Source: Cytobacillus oceanisediminis 2691 | Lineage (GTDB): Bacteria > Bacillota > Bacilli > Bacillales > Cytobacillaceae | Direction of reading: 5' to 3' | Assembly: GCF_000294775.2 (NCBI RefSeq) | Contig: NZ_CP015506.1 | Location: 4,253,501-4,317,500 of the forward strand | DNA: 64,000 bases | In this document: in pieces, positions 56,311-64,000 of the stretch | Layout: each line of letters opens with the position of its first letter | Numbering within the stretch: the first letter of the stretch is position 1 | The notes under the pieces: model-generated | Databases searched by the model: none | What the model saw: the letters and a program-made list of their open reading frames with translations, nothing else | What the model was told of the DNA's origin: nothing | Position numbers and translations under genes: made by a program

Positions 56311-57390
56311 TTACTGCCCGTCTGACTGGAGCAGAGACTGATAAGCGGCAAGAAATGCCAGCAGGTGCTCCTGAATTTTACCGGCTGATGCAGAATCCCC
56401 TGCCTGCTGGTAAGTTTCTATTTGCTTCGAGGCATCCAAAAGTTCCTCTTTTATAGATGTCAGGCTTTTATTTTGAATTTGATCTGCCTGCAGTTCATTC
56501 ACTGCCTTGCTATGATTTTTTATTTCCTGAGCCGTCTCTGGCGCTATGGAGCTGCCGAGAGAGGCACTGGCAGCGCCTTCTGAGAGGCTTTGATATAAAG
56601 CAAGTGCAATGTCAGCCAGCTTTTTCTCTTCAGCATTCAGCCCTTCAATTACTTTACCTTCAAAGGCAACTTCTTTTGCAAATACATCAATTCCTTTGCT
56701 TTTTAGATCGGCACCTATTTCCTTCGCCTGATCAAGACTCCCGGATACCCCTAAAAAAAGAAAAGTCTGCTCTCCCATTTTTAATGATTGGCTATAGACT
56801 CCTTTTTGCGAGTTCGCTTCCTGGACTTGCTGTGCTGCCTCACTGTTTGACCATACGCCGCCTTGAACTACGTATGCTGTTAATGTTTCTAATTCTGCGG
56901 CTGCAGCGGGAGACTGCTGATTTGATGCTGCCGGAGTTTCTTTAATTGGAGGCGCCACAGTTTCGGCTGCCTGATCGGTAAATACCAGCTTCAGCATGAT
57001 GAATCCGAAGCCAGTCCCAAGCAGAACAGCAAAAAAGACAGCCAGAAAAATGGATGTTAAGAATCCTTGCTTATTTCTTCCCTGGAATTTGTTAGCCAGT
57101 GTACTCAAACCATTTTTAGCTGGTGATTTAGGAGGGGCTGCTATTTTATATTCCTTTATATCCGCATCTTCCGTTTCCTCAGGCAGAATCCAGTCAAAGC
57201 TGTCATCCGCCTCTTTGCCAGCCGCTGTTTGTATGGATGCGAAAAATTCAGTTTGTTCCTGTTTTTTCTGTCTATCCAGCTGTCTCGGATCCCATGCTTT
57301 TTCCTGCATTTCTTCCTTTTTCTCCTGAAACGGACGGTCCTTGCCATTTATCTTAATCGTGATCGTTTTCTCGCTTTTAGGCTTGTCCAT
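56311..57390 (-). CDS. spoIIB: Stage II sporulation protein B (SPOR domain)
   Basis: A 359-residue bitopic protein (B. subtilis 332) with N-terminal TITIKINGK, a long charged cytoplasmic part, one span (about residues 113-135) and an extracytoplasmic SPOR domain (about 165-235, TAYVVQGGVWSN). SpoIIB localises to the sporulation septum and helps recruit the SpoIIDMP engulfment machinery. GGAGGATG precedes the ATG. Confidence 0.88.
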   Translation of the reverse strand: MDKPKSEKTITIKINGKDRPFQEKKEEMQEKAWDPRQLDRQKKQEQTEFFASIQTAAGKEADDSFDWILPEETEDADIKEYKIAAPPKSPAKNGLSTLANKFQGRNKQGFLTSIFLAVFFAVLLGTGFGFIMLKLVFTDQAAETVAPPIKETPAASNQQSPAAAAELETLTAYVVQGGVWSNSEAAQQVQEANSQKGVYSQSLKMGEQTFLFLGVSGSLDQAKEIGADLKSKGIDVFAKEVAFEGKVIEGLNAEEKKLADIALALYQSLSEGAASASLGSSIAPETAQEIKNHSKAVNELQADQIQNKSLTSIKEELLDASKQIETYQQAGDSASAGKIQEHLLAFLAAYQSLLQSDGQ

Positions 57391-57441
57391 ATCTCATCCT
57401 CCTTCCGTGCCGTTTCCTGAATTGTTTTCATCCTAACATAA

Positions 57442-57478
57442 GAAAAAAAAAAAATAACAAGACTTTTGTCGTCTTGCT
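57442..57478 (-). terminator. Terminator after comC
   Basis: CAAGAC (57458-57463) and GTCTTG (57471-57476); the minus strand continues TTATTTTTTTTTTTTC. Confidence 0.8.
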
Positions 57479-57584
57479 ACGGAAGGATTTCGTCAAATTT
57501 TTCATTTTGATTTTCAGTTAGATCTAATTTATTTATAGGTATTCCTTCATTGCCATCAGAATAGAAAAATTACAGATTTTATAC

Positions 57585-58337
57585 TCACAGGACTGCGTGA
57601 AAGTACCATTTTATCAATTCATTGCCATAAAAGTAAGCAATTATTGTTCCCAAACCAATAAAGGGACCGAATGGAATTGGTTTTCCCTTTTTCACAACTC
57701 CTATAAGCATGCCTATGCCACCTAGAAATGCTCCAAACAAAGTGGCTAGAAAAAACGAAAGCAACACAAGCTTCACACCTAAAGCAATACCAATAACTGA
57801 GTATAGTTTTATATCTCCTCCACCCATGCCGCCTTTACTGATTACAGCTATAAATAAAAGGAGTAAAAAACCAAGTATCCCACCTGCTAAACTGTCCCAC
57901 CAAGGAGAAAGAGGAATAAGAATACGTTCTGCTGTTAGGATCACACCAAAAACTAAGAGAACTTTATTTGGAATGATCATATATTTATAGTCAGATACAA
58001 ATATAATGACCATAAGAGAAACTAGTGTCCAGGCAACAATCACCTCGGAAGTCCACCCTAAAATTAATGGAGCAGCAGCAAACAAAGTACCTGTCGAAAG
58101 CTCTGCAGCCGGATATAAGGCTGAAATTGACACCTTACAGCGCCTGCATTTTCCACCTAGAAATACATAAGACAGAATTGGGATAAGCTCCAAATATGAT
58201 AAAGTATGCTTACAGTGTTTACAATGAGATCTCGGCTTTACTATTGATTGATTTTCAGGAACCCTTAGGCCAACTACATTGTAGAAAGAACCTAATATGG
58301 TACCGAATAAAAATAATATTATTAAGAGATTTAGCAT
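57585..58337 (-). CDS. comC: Prepilin peptidase ComC
   Basis: A 250-residue A24 aspartic peptidase (B. subtilis 248) with about seven spans. The N-terminal methylase-type domain has two CxxC zinc pairs (CKHC and CRRC), and catalytic aspartates are in VSDYKYMIIPN and GGGDIKL. It processes ComG pseudopilins for DNA uptake. ATG at 58337 begins the first span; the ribosome binding site is weak, which leaves the start uncertain by up to 27 bases. Confidence 0.93.
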   Translation of the reverse strand: MLNLLIILFLFGTILGSFYNVVGLRVPENQSIVKPRSHCKHCKHTLSYLELIPILSYVFLGGKCRRCKVSISALYPAAELSTGTLFAAAPLILGWTSEVIVAWTLVSLMVIIFVSDYKYMIIPNKVLLVFGVILTAERILIPLSPWWDSLAGGILGFLLLLFIAVISKGGMGGGDIKLYSVIGIALGVKLVLLSFFLATLFGAFLGGIGMLIGVVKKGKPIPFGPFIGLGTIIAYFYGNELIKWYFHAVL

Positions 58338-58586
58338 AAATATCAACGCGCTGCGCAGGCACAAGAAAGCTGGATTTCCTCAGTGTCCTATTTTATATAG
58401 AGGTCCTCAATATTGTGATATGCCCGCAGCTTGTTTCCTCCTCCAAAATTTGTAAAACCAAAAAAATATAAATATACTTGGACAGTATATGTGTATTCTT
58501 TATGAACTTCAATGATGTATATCACTAACATTACACCAATACACTATAGGACCAATATATTAATAGGTAAAAAGGTTTATTTTCAC

Positions 58587-58620
58587 AAAAAAATCCTTTT
58601 GACAAACAAAAGGATTTTTA
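58587..58620 (-). terminator. Terminator after the diguanylate cyclase gene
   Basis: AAAAATCCTTTT and AAAAGGATTTTT arms; the minus strand ends in TTTTTTT. The region 58338-58586 upstream of comC is AT-rich with no gene. Confidence 0.85.
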
Positions 58621-60351
58621 CTTCACATATTCCGCAACCCTATTTCTCCCTGCCCGCTTCGCTCCAACATATAATGCCCTGTCAGCATGGCGTATAAGGG
58701 CCAGTGAATCATCAGCATCTTCAGGTGCAGCAGCTACCCCAATGGAGGCAGTTATATAAACTTTTGTGCTGCTGCTGCTTCCATCGATGTTCTGTTTGAG
58801 TATGAATGGACGGTTAGCTATGGTCTGCCTGATAAGCTCTGCCCAGGCAAGCGTATCTTCTTTGCTTGTATCCGGCATTAAGACAACAAATTCTTCTCCG
58901 CCATATCTGGCAGCAATTCCTGCTTCATCTATTAAATTTGCCAGCCTGCCTGCCAGTTCGCAGAGAATTTCATTTCCGCTTTGGTGCCCATAAGTATCGT
59001 TCACTTTTTTAAAATGATCGATGTCAAGGATGATGAGTGAAAGGAATTCTCTTTCACCATTTTGCAATCTGCTGAATTCTTTATTTAATTTAGCTTCCAT
59101 ATATCTATAATTGAATAGTTTCGTTAACGCGCAGCGCTCGCTTTTGGCTTTTGTTTCCTCATAGTGCTTTGCATTCTCTATTGCTATTGCAAAGTGCGAA
59201 CATAAAATATCGACAATCATGAGCTGTGACTTTTCATAGGACCTCTTTTTTGCTGAAGAAAGCAGCAGTATCCCCAATACTTCATTGCTCCTGACTATTG
59301 GAACACAAATAAGGCTTTCGGCATCTTCAGGCAAGAATTCCTTAGCAATGCTTTTCCATTTCTTCCGCGAATGGAAAAGGGCAGATTTTCGGGTACCCAA
59401 AACCAATCCGCTGATTCCCTCACTTTTTTTGGTAGGCTTAAGGTCATTCGGCTTTATTTGTCCATGCTCAATTCGGTAAATGGAGTGAAGTTCATCGTTA
59501 TCCTTAATATCAAGAATATAGGCATAGTCAACAGGCAACATTTCGCTCAATTTCAAAATAAAAAGCTCCATAACCTCATTCACATCAAGGCGCTCTGCCA
59601 TTTGATGCCCTATATCTGCGGCTTTTTGAAGGTATTCAATAACCTTTTCACTTGAGTAATAAAGATGAAGAATGATAGAAAGACTTACAAATGGGACCCC
59701 TACAAACAGCAGTGCAAGAATTCCCACTTCAGAATATAAAATGTAAAGGATAAGGCCAATCGGGAATGTTATGAGAGAGGTAACAGTTTCCCATATAAGG
59801 TCTTTTTCCAGAAAGGATATTTTCCTGCCATACAATGCAGCCTGAATTACACTGATTAATACCTGATTTAAAGTAAAATGGATTATCGGGTATGCTGCAG
59901 CAATCCAGAAATATTGGGGATTTTCTATTAGATCTACGCCTATTTTGCCACCCATTGCAAAGTAAGCCAGCCCGCTCAATAAAGATAATGTAAAGAACAA
60001 AAGTGAGTTAAGCGGCAGACGAAACAGCTGATCCTTTTGTATTTTCAGCCTTAATAGAAGTACCAGGATCCCCAATTGTACCATTATCATTTCAGCAAAG
60101 AGCCCAAAGGTTAAAAACACTGCCATCGTAACCCACTGAATTAAAAAGATTGGTGTATTATTGATTACCATCGGCATGGAAGAAACGAAAAACATCAATA
60201 TGAAAAAGGCAAACAAACTGATTCCCTGTCCTGAAAAATCTGGAGGGTAAAAATGATAGGTTAGCATGGAACCTGCAGGAAATATTAATATCCATAATAA
60301 CCATATTATTTTTTTGGCTTGTGAACTAACGATCTTTTCCCCCTCCTCCAA
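58618..60351 (-). CDS. Membrane GAF-GGDEF diguanylate cyclase
   Basis: About 577 residues: an N-terminal membrane domain with seven or eight spans (to about residue 230), a GAF domain (about 245-395) and a C-terminal GGDEF domain (about 410-575) with the active-site RYGGEEF. The product-inhibition I-site RxxD is not present (the aligned residues are DEAG). It should make cyclic-di-GMP in response to a membrane or GAF ligand. No canonical start follows the strong GGAGGAGGGGG (60349-60339); the TTG at 60351 overlaps that site and ATC at 60333 lies 8 bases after it. Not part of the B. subtilis folC-comC interval. Confidence 0.85.
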   Translation of the reverse strand: MEEGEKIVSSQAKKIIWLLWILIFPAGSMLTYHFYPPDFSGQGISLFAFFILMFFVSSMPMVINNTPIFLIQWVTMAVFLTFGLFAEMIMVQLGILVLLLRLKIQKDQLFRLPLNSLLFFTLSLLSGLAYFAMGGKIGVDLIENPQYFWIAAAYPIIHFTLNQVLISVIQAALYGRKISFLEKDLIWETVTSLITFPIGLILYILYSEVGILALLFVGVPFVSLSIILHLYYSSEKVIEYLQKAADIGHQMAERLDVNEVMELFILKLSEMLPVDYAYILDIKDNDELHSIYRIEHGQIKPNDLKPTKKSEGISGLVLGTRKSALFHSRKKWKSIAKEFLPEDAESLICVPIVRSNEVLGILLLSSAKKRSYEKSQLMIVDILCSHFAIAIENAKHYEETKAKSERCALTKLFNYRYMEAKLNKEFSRLQNGEREFLSLIILDIDHFKKVNDTYGHQSGNEILCELAGRLANLIDEAGIAARYGGEEFVVLMPDTSKEDTLAWAELIRQTIANRPFILKQNIDGSSSSTKVYITASIGVAAAPEDADDSLALIRHADRALYVGAKRAGRNRVAEYVK

Positions 60352-60419
60352 TTTATTCAGGAAAATAGTCGGATAACACGAACATTTTATCAAATTTTCT
60401 AACTTTTGTCATATTTCAT

Positions 60420-61727
60420 TTATTTTTTCAAAAGATTCAAAAGAATAGGCTTCACTTCTGAGAGGAAGTAAAGTGATCCGGTAATAACCAGTACGCTGTT
60501 TTTTCCTGCTTCACGAAGTTCAGCCTCCAATAGCTCCTTCCAGTCCGTATGAAACTGTCTCCTGCTGTTTTTACTGAGATTATATAAATCTTCAGCTGCT
60601 GCTGCTCTCGGAAACTCAAATTCGGTAAAGGTGATGCGATCTGCAGCAGAATCAAGCTTACCGATCATTTTATCAAGCTTTTTATCAGCAAGTGCAGCGA
60701 ATACAATATTTTTGCTTTTATCCTCAAAACGGTTGTTCAGCTCAGCAGTTAAGGCAGCTATCCCTTCTTCATTATGCGCTCCATCTATTACTACCAGCGG
60801 GTCTTCAGATAGAATTTCAAATCGCCCGGGCCAGAAAGCTTTTTTCAATCCCGCTCTAATATGATTTACCTCTATAAGGAAAGAATAAAATTTATTCAAT
60901 AGCTCTGCTGCCATTACAGCAAGGGAAGCATTTTCAGTCTGGTGTTTTCCGCTCATTCCTGTCTCAAGATCAGGGAAGTTCTGAAAGACTGTCTTAAGGG
61001 AGAAGAATTCTCCCAGGTCCAGGGATTTATGATCAGAAATAGCAAACTCATTCCCCAGCTGATAAACTGGTGACTTCATGCTTAAAGCTTTATCTTGAAT
61101 AACAGCGAGCGCTTCTTCTTGTTTAACAGCTGTAATCACACTGACTCCAGGTTTAATGATTCCCGCTTTTTCAAAAGCGATTTCCTCGTATGTATTCCCA
61201 AGGATAGCTGTATGGTCGAGTCCGATGCTTGTAATGATTGATAATATAGGATAGATGATGTTCGTAGAGTCATACCTTCCGCCAAGGCCCACTTCAAACA
61301 AAACGAGATCCACCGGCTGTACATGGCCAAAATATTGGAAAGCCATGGCGGTAATGATTTCAAACTCGGTTGGACCGCCGAGTTCCGTCTGTTCCAATTC
61401 AATCGCAAGCGGATATATATCATTAGCAAGCCGAACAAGATCTTCATCGTTAATTGGAATTCCGTTCAGAGAAATCCGTTCATTAAATTTCTCAAAATAT
61501 GGCGATGTAAAAGTTCCGACAGAATAACCCGCCTCCTGAAGAATGGATCTTAGAAACGTTACAGTTGAGCCTTTACCATTCGTTCCGCCAATATGGATGG
61601 ACTTAATTCTTCTTTCGGGATGCCCGAGTTTTTCCATCATCCATTCCATCCTTTGCAGTCCCGGCTTCATCCCAAGTCTTAGCCTTGAATGAATCCATTC
61701 CAGTGCTTCCTCATAAGTAGAAAACAT
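60420..61727 (-). CDS. folC: Folylpolyglutamate synthase/dihydrofolate synthase
   Basis: A 435-residue Mur-ligase-family enzyme (B. subtilis 430) with the P-loop HIGGTNGKGSTVTFL, the FTSPYFEKFNERI motif and a C-terminal glutamate-ligase domain with VIDGAHNEEGIAAL. ATG at 61727 is chosen because GGAGGTG lies about 10 bases upstream; a GTG four codons earlier overlaps that site. Follows valS by about 70 bases. Confidence 0.96.
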   Translation of the reverse strand: MFSTYEEALEWIHSRLRLGMKPGLQRMEWMMEKLGHPERRIKSIHIGGTNGKGSTVTFLRSILQEAGYSVGTFTSPYFEKFNERISLNGIPINDEDLVRLANDIYPLAIELEQTELGGPTEFEIITAMAFQYFGHVQPVDLVLFEVGLGGRYDSTNIIYPILSIITSIGLDHTAILGNTYEEIAFEKAGIIKPGVSVITAVKQEEALAVIQDKALSMKSPVYQLGNEFAISDHKSLDLGEFFSLKTVFQNFPDLETGMSGKHQTENASLAVMAAELLNKFYSFLIEVNHIRAGLKKAFWPGRFEILSEDPLVVIDGAHNEEGIAALTAELNNRFEDKSKNIVFAALADKKLDKMIGKLDSAADRITFTEFEFPRAAAAEDLYNLSKNSRRQFHTDWKELLEAELREAGKNSVLVITGSLYFLSEVKPILLNLLKK

Positions 61728-61799
61728 ATATAAATGCACCTCCGTTATACAGGAAGGAAGACGAATCCTTCATATGGACCCGCCTTCCGCAACTATTAA

Positions 61800-64000
61800 T
61801 TATTCTCCTTTTAGCTCTTTAATGCGAGCTTCTACAGCAGCTCTCTTCTCGCTGTAGTCTTGTTCTTTTGCTTTCTCTTCTTCAATTACCTTTTCAGGCG
61901 CTTTTTTAATAAAGCCTTCGTTTGAAAGTTTCTTCTGGACTCTTTCAACTTCTTTATTTAATTTATCCCACTCTTTCTGAAGGCGGGCAACTTCTTCTTC
62001 AATGTTAATCAGGCCTTCAAGCGGAAGGATGATTTCTGCACCAGTCACAACTGCTGTCATCGCCTTATCAGGCGTCTCAACATTCAGAGCCAGCACTAGT
62101 TCTTCTGGGTTACAGAATCGTTCAATATAGGCACGGTTATTTTCCAGTGTGCCCAGAATTTCCTCATCCTTAGCTTTTACCATCATTTTAATCTTCTTGC
62201 TCATAGGCGTGTTTACTTCAGCACGGCTGTTGCGGACAGAGCGAATAATTTCTACAAGCAGCTTCATTTCATTTGCAGCCTGGTTATCAGTGTATTCATT
62301 GTTAACTGCCGGCCATTGTGCAGCCGTAATGGATTCACCTGAATGAGGAAGGTTCTGCCAAATTTCTTCCGTGATAAATGGCATAAATGGATGCAGCAGA
62401 CGCATTGTATTGTCCAGAACATATGCCAGGATGGAACGGGTGGTTTTCTTGGCAGCTTCATCTTCTCCGTACAGCGGAAGCTTTGCCATTTCGATATACC
62501 AATCACAGAAGTCATCCCAAATGAAGTTATACAGCACTCGGCCAACCTCGCCAAACTCATAGCGGTCAGATAATCTTGTAACCGTCTCAATAGTTTCATT
62601 CAAACGGGTTAATATCCATTTATCAGCAACAGACTTTTCACCGCTTAAATCAATTTCTTCATATGTTAATCCATCCATGTTCATTAATGCAAATCGGGAT
62701 GCATTCCAGATTTTATTGGCAAAGTTCCATGTTGCCTCAACCTTTTCCATACTGAAGCGCAGATCCTGTCCCGGCGAGCTTCCTGTTGAAAGGAAATAGC
62801 GGAGTGAATCAGCACCATACTGATCAATTACATCCATTGGATCAACGCCATTTCCAAGGGACTTACTCATCTTGCGTCCCTGTGAGTCACGAACAAGACC
62901 ATGAATTAATACATCCTGGAATGGACGCTCCCCTGTAAATTCGAGACCTTGGAAGATCATTCGTGATACCCAGAAGAAAATGATGTCATAGCCAGTCACC
63001 AAAGCAGCAGTCGGATAGTATCTCTTGAAATCGCTTGAGTCTGTATCCGGCCAGCCCATTGTTGAAAATGGCCATAGAGCTGAACTGAACCAGGTATCCA
63101 AAACATCTTTGTCCTGTTCCCAGTTTTCAATATCTTCTGGTGCTTCGTGCCCTACGAAAACCTCACCTGTCTCTTTGTGGTACCAGGCCGGGATCCGATG
63201 CCCCCACCAAAGCTGGCGTGAAATACACCAGTCACGAATATTTTCCATCCAGCGCAAATACGTTTTTTCAAATCGCTCTGGAACAAAGTTTACTTTTTCC
63301 TCTTTAGTTTGAAGAGCGATGGCTTCATCAGCAAGAGGCTGCATCTTTACAAACCATTGTGTTGAAAGGTAAGGTTCAACAACTGCGCCGCTGCGCTCTG
63401 AATGGCCCACAGAATGCATATGCTCTTCAATTTTGAAAAGCACTCCTTCGTCCTGAAGATCCTTCACGATCTGCTTGCGGCATTCAAAGCGGTCCATACC
63501 TTGGTATTTACCGGCTCGGCTGTTCATTGTGCCGTCTTCATTCATTACAAGAATTCTTTCAAGATTGTGGCGGTTTCCTATTTCAAAATCATTTGGGTCA
63601 TGAGCCGGCGTAATTTTTACTGCGCCGGATCCGAAATCCATTTCTACATAATCATCTGCAACAATCGGAATTTCGCGTCCTGTGATCGGCAGTTTAACCG
63701 TTTTGCCGATTAAATGCTTATAGCGGTCATCTTCCGGATGTACTGCTACAGCTGTATCGCCAAGCATCGTTTCAGGGCGTGTAGTGGCAATTTCGATATG
63801 TCCTGAACCATCCGTTAAAGGATATCTCATATGGTAGAAGGCACCCTGAACATCCTTATAAATAACTTCGATATCAGAAAGAGCCGTTTTTGTAGACGGA
63901 TCCCAGTTAATAATATACTCGCCGCGATAAATCAATCCTTTATTATAAAGTGAAACGAAAACTTCTCTTACAGCTTTTGAAAGGCCTTCATCCAGTGTAA
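61800..64000 (-). CDS. valS: Valyl-tRNA synthetase (5' part beyond the window)
   Basis: The C-terminal 733 or so residues of a class I synthetase of about 880. The frame is open to the window edge, reading [18 protein letters not shown] as in relatives, so the first ~145 residues including HIGH lie outside. Visible: the editing domain ([13 protein letters not shown]), KMSK motif ([10 protein letters not shown]), tryptophan-rich [16 protein letters not shown], the anticodon-binding helical domain and the C-terminal coiled coil (about the last 65 residues) typical of ValRS. Upstream of folC. Confidence 0.97.
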   Translation of the reverse strand, partial: TLDEGLSKAVREVFVSLYNKGLIYRGEYIINWDPSTKTALSDIEVIYKDVQGAFYHMRYPLTDGSGHIEIATTRPETMLGDTAVAVHPEDDRYKHLIGKTVKLPITGREIPIVADDYVEMDFGSGAVKITPAHDPNDFEIGNRHNLERILVMNEDGTMNSRAGKYQGMDRFECRKQIVKDLQDEGVLFKIEEHMHSVGHSERSGAVVEPYLSTQWFVKMQPLADEAIALQTKEEKVNFVPERFEKTYLRWMENIRDWCISRQLWWGHRIPAWYHKETGEVFVGHEAPEDIENWEQDKDVLDTWFSSALWPFSTMGWPDTDSSDFKRYYPTAALVTGYDIIFFWVSRMIFQGLEFTGERPFQDVLIHGLVRDSQGRKMSKSLGNGVDPMDVIDQYGADSLRYFLSTGSSPGQDLRFSMEKVEATWNFANKIWNASRFALMNMDGLTYEEIDLSGEKSVADKWILTRLNETIETVTRLSDRYEFGEVGRVLYNFIWDDFCDWYIEMAKLPLYGEDEAAKKTTRSILAYVLDNTMRLLHPFMPFITEEIWQNLPHSGESITAAQWPAVNNEYTDNQAANEMKLLVEIIRSVRNSRAEVNTPMSKKIKMMVKAKDEEILGTLENNRAYIERFCNPEELVLALNVETPDKAMTAVVTGAEIILPLEGLINIEEEVARLQKEWDKLNKEVERVQKKLSNEGFIKKAPEKVIEEEKAKEQDYSEKRAAVEARIKELKGE

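Overview
The window is a stretch of core chromosome from a spore-forming member of the Bacillaceae. Gene order follows the Bacillus subtilis cymR-rarA-tcdA-aspS-hisS-relA-apt-recJ-secDF-comN-spoVB-yajC-tgt-queA-ruvBA-bofC-coxA-safA-nadABC-nifS-niaR-pheA-pheB-obg-spo0B-rpmA-rplU-spoIVFBA-minDC-mreDCB-radC-maf-spoIIB-comC-folC-valS backbone, and the sporulation genes (spoVB, bofC, coxA, safA, spo0B, spoIVFA/FB, spoIIB, an rsfA-type regulator) confirm an endospore former. The proteins resemble those of B. subtilis but are clearly diverged. Extra genes and dispersed repeats suggest a Cytobacillus/Mesobacillus-like lineage, which is inference. Most genes lie on the minus strand, so transcription runs mainly from high to low coordinates.

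Layout. 1-6.1 kb: cymR with a YczE-type membrane protein, divergent rarA, an ABC exporter pair, an RsfA-family regulator and tcdA. 6.3-10.3 kb: a 6S RNA gene, then hisS-aspS behind a His-type T-box leader. 10.3-18.8 kb: yrzK-like gene, a five-SH3b amidase, dtd-relA, apt-recJ and lapA. 18.9-26.1 kb: a CDF metal transporter, secDF with a long structured leader, comN, divergent spoVB, a DUF421 protein, a yrzE-like gene without a canonical start codon, and yajC. 26.1-31.9 kb: tgt-queA-DUF2905-ruvBA, an orphan tyrosine recombinase, and bofC. 32-40 kb: coxA, a coat-kinase-like protein, a strongly repeat-expanded SafA, and nadBCA. 40-46.7 kb: divergent nifS-niaR, pheA-pheB, spo0B-obg and rplU-prp-rpmA with an L21 leader. 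47-57.4 kb: an RNase E/G family nuclease, spoIVFA-FB, minCD, mreBCD, radC, maf and spoIIB. 57.5-64 kb: comC, a GAF-GGDEF diguanylate cyclase, folC and the 3' part of valS.

Compared with the B. subtilis order as I recall it, the insertions are the ABC exporter, the CDF transporter, the recombinase, the kinase-like gene, the RNase G homologue and the cyclase. I see no prophage, CRISPR array, complete insertion sequence, rRNA or tRNA.

The most unusual signals are non-coding. There is a family of short dispersed elements (10221-10260, 27316-27356, 31123-31184, 37423-37665), one copy of which lies in the hisS leader and one between nadC and nadA. A two-hairpin module occurs twice (35883-35942 and 37577-37636) with compensatory base changes. 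Coding oddities are the repeat-expanded safA with a hairpin at its junction with the kinase-like gene, genes with no canonical start next to good ribosome binding sites, and a catalytic-domain-only recombinase lacking the usual lysine. No clearly new multi-gene system is evident; the structured repeat module is the best candidate for something undescribed.
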